Origin: Hypericum androsaemum
Lineage: Eukaryota > Streptophyta > Magnoliopsida > Malpighiales > Hypericaceae
Assembly (NCBI GenBank): GCA_963995505.1
Contig: OZ023190.1
Coordinates: forward strand, 6,032,516 to 6,096,515
DNA: 64,000 nt
Reading direction: 5' to 3'
Shown piece by piece: positions 57,590 through 64,000 of the stretch; positions within the stretch are counted from its first letter, which is position 1, and the number at the start of each line of letters is the position of its first letter. The position numbers and the translations under genes were made by a program. The notes under the pieces were generated by a model. That model was given only the letters and a program-made list of their open reading frames with translations, made no database searches and had not been told where the DNA came from.

Positions 57590-58883
57590 CCTTTTCTTGC
57601 CCTTGGACTTTCTCAACTTATGGAACACTTCGTGGGCAATAATAATGTTGTCCTGAATGTTCCTTCCCTGAATGAAAGCACCTTGATGCTCACTAATGAT
57701 ACCATCAATCCAACACTTTAACCTATTAGAGAGAACCTTTGAATAAACTTTGTACACAAAATTGCAAAAACTAATAAGACGAAAGTGAGAAATGTGTTCA
57801 GGGCATTGACTTTTAGGAACTAACACAATAAACGTTCTATTTAGCTGATCATGAACAATCTCAAAATTAAAGCATTCGATAACAGCATTAGAAAGTTCCT
57901 GACCCACAATCTCTCGGTATTTGTGAAAAAATACTCCAGGATAACCATCAGGCCCAGGGGCCTTAAGCCCACTCATATTTGTTCCAATTCTCTTAACTTG
58001 TTCCAATTCTCTTAACTTGTTGTCCCTGTTGTAGACAAGACATTGAAGCTTCTCGATGGCAGCCAAGATGGCTTCAACTTATTATGGTCTTTTGGACATT
58101 GTATCCTTATGCCAACAAGACAGTTTCTTGCCACATTTTTCTCCATGAATGTGCCACTTCATGTTGTCTGTCCCTTCCTCATGAGACCTCCAGGTGGATT
58201 GAATAATGTCCCTGCATTTAGCCTCTTTGGTCCACATTGATTCAAACCTGAAAAGTTTGGCTCCAAACAGTCAACCTCAATAAAAAAAATTAATATTTAC
58301 AGTGTCGTCCCATTAGAGGGCTAAGCCCCAACTTCTTCCTTCCGGGTCCACGTACCATGCGTTCTGAAATTTGTAATTCCTTATGAGCTTTTCTATCTTG
58401 CTTCATCTCTGGATAGTTTCCATTGAGAAAACCACGGCTGCCATGTACTTCATGATGAGTCCTTTCAAGACTCTAACTGTCGGGGCTTGGCCGAGGTCCC
58501 GACAGTTCCAGAAGATGCAAATCATTCAGAGGTGGATGGCCTGGCGGCTGCCACCCTTGCCTCTTCATTTTGGATTGTGGGACTAACCTCTGACTTGATT
58601 TGGATAGAGACATATATTAAAGCAATATCCTCGCCCTCTGTAAGAACCTTTGCTTTCCCTTTCGCTGATCTGAAGAATTTTTGTGGTCTTCCTCTGCTAG
58701 AGTTCGGAGCAATCACAAAACTCGGGGTATTTGTGGTCTGGTTTTTTTGTTGGGAATAGTCTTCAATTGGGGTTGCATCTGGGTGATTGGGATGGATTAT
58801 TTGGCGGGAAGGTTGGTTATCAAGGTTTAAAATTCTAGTTTTGGCGGAGGTTATCGAGGAGGCCGTGTTCAGTTTTTTTTTGG
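57590..58883 (-). mobile_element. LINE retrotransposon, minus strand, fragmentary
   Basis: Reading the minus strand from the right: the end of ORF1 (about 58883-58522, terminating EEARVAAARPSTSE), then the ORF2 endonuclease start WNCRDLGQAPTVRVLKG (about 58515), then after a deletion a segment CRDIIQSTWRSHEE (about 58220), then reverse transcriptase at 58066-57590 with GLKAPGPDGYPGVFFHKY, RPISFCNFVYK-type (here RLISFCNFVYK) and HQGAFIQGRNIQDNI. The RT stops before the catalytic FADD box, where unrelated DNA begins. A 20-bp duplication is present at about 57978-58018. Confidence 0.8.
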
Positions 58884-59312
58884 GGGTAAATTATCCTCAC
58901 GTTCCTGTACTTTGGTCACCTTTCTCCTAGGGTCCCTGGATTTTGGAAAATGATTGTCCCGCCCTTAAGTTTTGATGATAATAGACTCTCGGGTCCCTGG
59001 AGTCAGAATATTCCCTTTTCCTTGGTGAACCCCCACTTGAAATGACCAAAATACACTCCCTTATTAAATTTTACTCCACCCCTAATTCCAAAATTAAAAA
59101 AACAAAAAACATAACACCAAATTCAAACGATTCCAATTCCTGAATTGGGGAAGAACCCTATATTCCAATTCCAGGCGGAGACGACGGTGACCATTGGCAA
59201 CCCAGATGAAAATCAATAAACCCAGATCAAAAATTCCTTGTTCGTCTTCATCAAAAATCAAGAAACCCAGATCAAGCAGCAGTAACGCCGACTCGGTCGG
59301 GTTTAGAAGCGG

Positions 59313-59640
59313 AGCTACCTCCTCTTCGACCTTGACCTATCCCTGTCCTGCGTCAAGGACGACGCCGACCTCAAAATGCTCCTCTTGAAAACCACGCGCC
59401 GCTCTATCATCCACGTCGAGGGGTTGGATCGGCACGAGATCGCTCCAACATCCTCATGTTCTTCACCGTCACGAGCGCGGAGGAGATGGACCCACGAGGT
59501 TGCTTCATCATCCTCGTATTCTTCACCGTCACGAGCGAAGAGGAGATGGAACCGTCGGTACGAGGTTATTCTATCGTCCTCGTGTTCTTCACCGTCACGA
59601 GCGAGAAGGAGATGAACCTCGACTCCCCTCCTCTGTTTTG
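59313..59640 (+). pseudogene. Captured BCS1-like AAA-ATPase fragment with triplicated segment
   Basis: The plus strand reads YLLFDLDLSLSCVKDDADLK then LLLKTTRRSIIHVEGLD, very like the Walker B region of plant BCS1-type (ASD) AAA-ATPases (YDLDLS.V.D.DLK.LLL.T..KSIIV.EDLD). After a frame change comes MFFTVTSAEEMDPRG, like the next conserved strand (VFT.....E.MDPAL) of the same family. That strand is then repeated two more times at about 60-bp spacing (FTVTSEEEMEP, FTVTSEKEM). No full ATPase can be made. Confidence 0.6.
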
Positions 59641-59739
59641 GTCTCCTCGTCATCTGCCATAAGTTTCTGGGCTGGACCTTCGTCACCGCCATTGAACCTG
59701 TAGTTCTGTCGAACCCGGTCGGCCGATCTCCACCTCCAG

Positions 59740-59744
59740 TATAG

Positions 59745-59795
<51 letters not shown>

Positions 59796-59848
59796 CCTCC
59801 CTCCCTCTCCCTCTCCCTCTCTCCCCCCCTCCCTCTCTCTCTCCCCTT
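59740..59848 (+). repeat. CT-rich simple repeat
   Basis: A run of CT dinucleotides followed by CCCT units over about 100 bp, ending two bases before the ATG at 59850. This placement is like a pyrimidine-rich plant 5' leader. The long minus-strand frame across it (Arg/Glu repeats) is a by-product. Confidence 0.85.
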
Positions 59849-59849
59849 A

Positions 59850-59912
59850 ATGAAGTTGAATCTATCCCCTTTCGAGCTCGACATAGACGAGCTAATTAGC
59901 GAGTTCGTCGAG
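59850..59912 (+). pseudogene. Captured first exon with splice donor
   Basis: ATG at 59850 opens 21 codons (MKLNLSPFELDIDELISEFV plus Glu) that end exactly at GAG|GTAGGTTA, a good donor, after a pyrimidine-rich leader. It is followed by TTTTGATTTTGAAG, intron-like AT-rich DNA. It looks like the first coding exon of a host gene I cannot name, carried inside the Pack-MULE with part of its intron. Confidence 0.45.
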
Positions 59913-60227
59913 GTAGGTTAATTTTGATTTTGAAGATAGAGAATGGAATTGTGTTTGCTGTTTGAATTATTTCAGTGACAACTCAATTGGGGATTTGTTT
60001 CATTATTATCATCGTGGTGGAGTTGGAATGATGCAGGTTAAAAAAATTTATGAGAGGGTATTTTGGTCATTTCAAGTGGGGATTCACCGGAGAAAAGGGA
60101 ATATTCCGGCTCCAGGGACCCGAGAGTCTATTATCATCAAAACTTAGGGACGGGATAATCATTTTTCAAAAGTCAGGGACCCTAGGGGAAGGGTAACCAA
60201 ACCTCAGGAACGTGAGGGTAATTTGCC

Positions 60228-60429
60228 CTTTCTTTTTTGGTTGGGTTTAAGAGTTGGGTCGGGTGACTCTAATTGTTGGGTTTGGTTGGGCCCTTAAGGG
60301 AGAGTTCGTCTGATTTTGCTGTTGTTTGGTTTCCAATGGGATAGGTGTTTGGTAACAGTAAGTCATAGTGGCTGGTTGGGGGTATTTTGGGTAATTCAAT
60401 TTGGAGTAGGTTTGGTTTAGGGTAGGTTT
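60228..60429. other. LINE junction sequence
   Basis: On the minus strand the sequence is Pro/Gln/Thr-rich (TNSPLRAQPNPTIRVTRPNS) and could continue the LINE ORF1 cut by the Pack-MULE. The start of the plus-strand LINE lies at its right edge. The boundary is not resolved. Confidence 0.3.
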
Positions 60430-63400
60430 GGCATTATGGTGGACTGATGATATTGAGGTCGATGTCTTGGGTAACTCTTAAGAACTTTATTGATACTTCT
60501 TGCAAATATACTAACTCGAATAAGGTCTGGTTTTGTACGTTTGTTTACAGAGAGCCCGATGCTTTCAAAAAATGTTCGTTTTGGAGGAACTTTCACCATA
60601 TCCTCAAACCCTCATCTCTCCCATGGATTTGCTTAGGTGATCTTAACCTTGTAGCAAATGCGGGGGAGAGATTGGGTGATAAGTCGCCTGAAGGGTGGCA
60701 AATTGACCTTCTTCTGGAGTTTATGCACGATTGGGAGCTCCTCGACTTGGTGTTCAAAGGCTCCCAGTTTGCCTGGTCTAATATCTAGCATGGTCAGGAT
60801 AACATGCTCCAGCAGTTAGATAGGATTCTTGTTAATATTTATTAGCATAATTTATTTCCTAAGGCCATTTTGATTCATGGTTTGATCAACGACTCTTATC
60901 ACTATCCCCTGCTTTTATTTCCATACTTTTTGCATGTTAAGAAGAGACCATTTCATTTCGAGGAATGGTGGACAAGGGAACCTGATTATCAGGGTGTCAT
61001 TAACCATGCTTGGTCTCACCGCCTTTGTGGCCTTCCCCCTGTGATTTTTAGGAGGATAATTTCAACATGCTCCTCTGATTTGATTGATTGGAACAATAAT
61101 AAGGATAAAAACAGATGGCCAGGATGGAAGTTCTTACCTCCAAGCTCCGGATTCTACAATAATCTGACCATGCAGGTCAATGCAAACATAAAGAGGTGGT
61201 GATCAAAAAGGAGCTGGATGGTCTTCTGGAGATTGAAGAGATATATTGGCGTCAAAGGTCTCGTGTTCAATGGTTGAAGTGGGGTGACAGGAACACAAAA
61301 TTTTTCCATACCTCTTCTATTCAGAGGAGGCAGGTAAATCAAATTGTCAAATTAAAAGATGCTTCGGGTGCATGGATCGATGATGAATCTTTTTTGCGTA
61401 TGCTTATTCATCATCACTTTCATGATATGTACTCGCATTCCCCCACGGTTGATCCATCAGGTATCATTGATTGCATTCCTACCCTTGTTACTTCTGAGAT
61501 GGCAGCGGATCTCATTAGACCTCTTTCTATTAAGAAAATTAAAGGGGACACTTTTGACATGGGTGGTACTAAGTCTCCAGGGCCTCATGGTTTTCCTGGA
61601 GTATTTTACCAGAAGTATTGGTCGACTGTTGGTTCAGATTTGGTAGCCCTCGTGCTTAACATGTTTGAATCATCTTTTATACCTCCTAACATGAATCGTA
61701 CATACCTTTTTTTGATTCCTAAGGTCCAATCGCCTGTTGATGTTCATGGTTTTTGTCCCATTGGACTGTGCAACTTTGGTTACAAGGTGTTCTCTAAAGT
61801 TATTTCCAACAGGTTAAGTTTTTGGAAGAAGGACTTGATCTGGGACTGCCAGGGTGCATGTGTCAAAGGTAAATGCATCCAAGACAACATAACTCTTGCT
61901 CATGAGGCTTTTCACTACTTAGGTACGTCTTCCAGGAGGAAATCTACCTATATGGCTATTAAATTGGACCTAAAAAAAGTCCATGACTTAGTTAATTGCG
62001 ATTTTTGGAGCTTGTTATGATTAAACTTGGTTTTTCTTCTAAGTGGCTAATATGTGTTATGAGTTACATCAGGATTACTTCGTTTAGTGTCATTTTTAAT
62101 GGTTAGCCCCTCCCGTGGTTTAAGTTCGGTTGTGGGATTAGGCAGGGGGATCTCTTGTCTCCTTTCCTTTTCCTTTTCGTCTCGGACTCGTTTGCACACT
62201 TTGTTAACAATGCTAAATATGTTGGTGCCATTCAGGGTTTTTTGTTTAATAGACATTGTCCTGCATTAACCCATGTGTTATTTGCGGATGATACCTTACT
62301 TTTTGGTAAGGTAAATTACTAAAATCGAGGATTTGCTGGTCCACTTTTCTGATGTTTCGGGCCAACAAATTAACTTTGTGAAATCGTGCATCTTCTTCTC
62401 GAAACTAGAATCTGATGAGAAGAAGCTTCACATTTTGGATATCATGCAAATGGGCCAAATGGCGGAATTATGACAAATATCTTGGTCTCCCTTCTGTTTG
62501 GGGGAGATCGAAGGTGGATGCTCTTAACTTTTTGTTTGACATGATGTGGAAGAAGATGCTAAGTTGGAAGCAAAAGCTGCTTTCCCAAGCTGGTAGGGAG
62601 GTCATGATCAAAGTCGTCATCTCTTCTATTTCCATGAATACTATGCAGTGTTTTCTCCTCTCTATTTCCTTTTGTTCAAAACTTAACAGTCTTATGGCAA
62701 ATTTTTGGTGGACTGGGGATGGTGGCGGGAAAAAGATTCATTGGCATAGCTGAGAGAAATTGACACCACCTAAAGCGGAAGGCGGTTTGGGTTTTAAGGA
62801 CTTGCATTTGTTTAATATTTTTTTTCTTGCCAAGTAGGTTTGGAGGTTGCTGAACATGCAAGAATCTATGTGTTTTCGAATTCTAAAGGGGTTGTATTTT
62901 CCTTATTGTGATTTGATGCAGGCTACTGTAGGCCACAAGCCTTCCTGGATTTGGAGCAGCTTGATTGGAAGGCCTTTTATTCAGAATTGGGGATAGGAAG
63001 TCCATAAGATTATTGGTGGATCATTGGTTACCTTCTCTATCTTTTGCCAAGTTGAGCAACATGCCAGTTATTCCACCTTTTCTTCTCAATGTTTTTGACT
63101 TAATTTGTTCTTCCACTATGAGCTGGAAAATTGATTTGGGTCGAAATCACTTTAACCCCGTTGAACAACAGGCAATTTTAAGTACTAATCTATGCAAAAT
63201 TGCATATCAAGACAAGTTAGTGTGGAGGCATTGCAGCGATGGTACTTATACTGTAAAAAGGGGTTACTAGGTTCTTAAGAAACGACTTCATCTGGTAAGA
63301 CGGTACAACGCCAATACTCCCCCTTTAGCCTCTTTTCGTTGGATGCGAATTTGGAAGCTCGATATTCATCCAAAAATTCAGAATTTTGTGTGGCGTTTGA

Positions 63401-64000
63401 TGCGCAATGGTATCTCTACTGCTGCTAACCTCCATAAGAAGAATCTTAGTTTATCTTGTACTTGTCAGATTTGTTTAGAGGCGGATGAAACTAGTATTCA
63501 CATGCTCTTTATTTCCTCACATACGAGGGACACTTGGCACTCTTCTCGCCTTGGCTATCTTTTTTATCCTACCGCACATACCACTTTTGAATGTTGGCTA
63601 GTTTTTATTCTGGATTTGTTTAAATGTCTAGATGTGTGCGAGTTGATCCCCCTTGCTATGCATCAGGTACTTATTCGGGAAACCTGGACACAGTTGAAGC
63701 GGAACAAGTTTCATGGACTGCTCCTCCGAATGGGGTCTTGAAATTCAATTGTGACGCTTCTTGGACGGAGGCTTCTTCTCCTTTCAGAATCATTGTGATC
63801 GCACGAAACCATCTAGGCCTTGCGATTGCAGGTCAGCATGATCTGGTGGCAGTCTGTTCTCAACTTGAAGTAGAGCTACTCGCCATTTCGATTGAAACAC
63901 ACTGTAGCCTCGCGGCTAATTCCGGAATCGTTGTGATTGCACGAAACTATCTTGGCCTTGTGATTGCAGGTCATCATGTTCTGGTGGTAGCCTGTTCTCA
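60430..64000 (+). mobile_element. LINE retrotransposon ORF2, plus strand, broken, runs off the edge
   Basis: Domains in order: endonuclease C-terminal half (about 60430-60790; LALWWTDDIEVDVLGN, then GDLNLVANAGER and FAWSNI), the linker with KKRPFHFEEWWTREPDY, reverse transcriptase from 61196 (KSPGPHGFPGVFYQKYW-like with Thr-Lys-Ser start, NFGYKVFSKVISNRL, QGACVKGKCIQDNI), GIRQGDLLSPFLF near 62140, the catalytic FADDTLLF at 62281-62304, the zf-RVT region 63343-63560 (NFVWRLMRNGIST, CQICLEADETSIHMLF) and the RNase H start FNCDASW at 63745. At least five frameshifts or stops (60474, 60788, 61202, 62018, 62752) interrupt it. The 5' end is truncated. Confidence 0.88.
63788..64000 (+). repeat. Internal duplication in the LINE RNase H region
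   Basis: GAATCATTGTGATCGCACGA at 63788 recurs as GAATCGTTGTGATTGCACGA near 63925, followed in both by AAACYATCTWGGCCTTG-type, GATTGCAGGTCA and CTGGTGG..GCCTGTTCTCA-type sequence. The period is about 137 bp. The second copy is cut by the window edge. Confidence 0.8.

Larger units (their letters stand above)
58884..60227. mobile_element. Second Pack-MULE, inserted in the LINE
   Basis: The ends are GGGTAAATTATCCTCACG and the inverse of CGTGAGGGTAATTTGCCC. The arms pair for about 130 bp (GGGTCCCTGGATTTT / AAAAGTCAGGGACCC, ATAATAGACTCTCGGG and its inverse). TTTTTTGG occurs at both borders (58876-58883 and 60233-60240), a possible slipped TSD, and minus-strand LINE ORF1-like sequence appears to continue on the far side. 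The interior carries an AAA-ATPase fragment and another exon-like piece, both plus strand. Confidence 0.8.

Noticed and set aside
59315..59884. 189-codon minus-strand frame rich in Arg and Glu
   Set aside because: Its charged repeats are the translation of a CT/GA simple repeat and its remainder is antisense to the captured ATPase fragment.

Overview
This window is nuclear DNA from a flowering plant, probably a dicot-like angiosperm. The evidence is spliced plant-type genes (trehalose-6-phosphate phosphatase, a J-domain/DUF3444 protein, a PP2C phosphatase) set far apart in AT-rich DNA full of LTR retrotransposons, LINEs, hAT and Mutator-type elements. I saw no rRNA, tRNA, CRISPR or bacterial-style operon. 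The species cannot be fixed from the sequence.

Layout. 1-3000: a GRF zinc-finger tail, a Mutator-like MITE and an LTR relic. 3085-12847: a tandem duplication carrying two trehalose-6-phosphate phosphatase (TPP) genes on the minus strand (A 3794-6199, B 10923-12588), separated by an LTR-bounded non-coding element. The copies differ by a 72-bp intron present only in A, by 63 coding bases present only in B, and by private TRIM insertions. 13319-15799: an internally deleted Copia element with a perfect 5-bp target-site duplication (TSD). 15800-27000: gene-poor DNA with two hAT MITEs that have perfect 8-bp TSDs, a long inverted-repeat element and a tandem-repeat block.

27394-35030: a J-protein gene on the minus strand with an uninterrupted reading frame and probably a 5.5-kb intron in its 5' leader. 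That stretch holds a four-copy tandem repeat interrupted by a 1.3-kb hAT-like element, which carries what looks like a compact mini-gene (TATA, CT patch, 49-codon secreted-peptide ORF, AATAAA). 35031-38615: a tandem duplication of the DNA upstream of the J-protein gene, each copy with its own terminal-inverted-repeat insertion. 38965-40965: two minisatellites that share a core. 41598-45526: an eight-exon PP2C gene on the minus strand. 46298-47550: a Pack-MULE carrying the start of an eIF1A gene.

47560-64000 is almost all transposon: two broken minus-strand Copia elements (the larger 51488-57268), a minus-strand LINE split by a second Pack-MULE with a BCS1-like AAA-ATPase fragment, and a plus-strand LINE running off the right edge.

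The host genes are not functionally linked: sugar signalling (TPP), chaperone-type (J-protein) and phosphatase signalling (PP2C). The coherent story is structural. Paralogous segments preserve empty sites, so insertions, an intron loss and gene captures can be read against an internal reference. I found no convincing new defence or enzymatic system. The best candidates for something undescribed are the mini-gene inside the hAT element and the two Pack-MULE captures.
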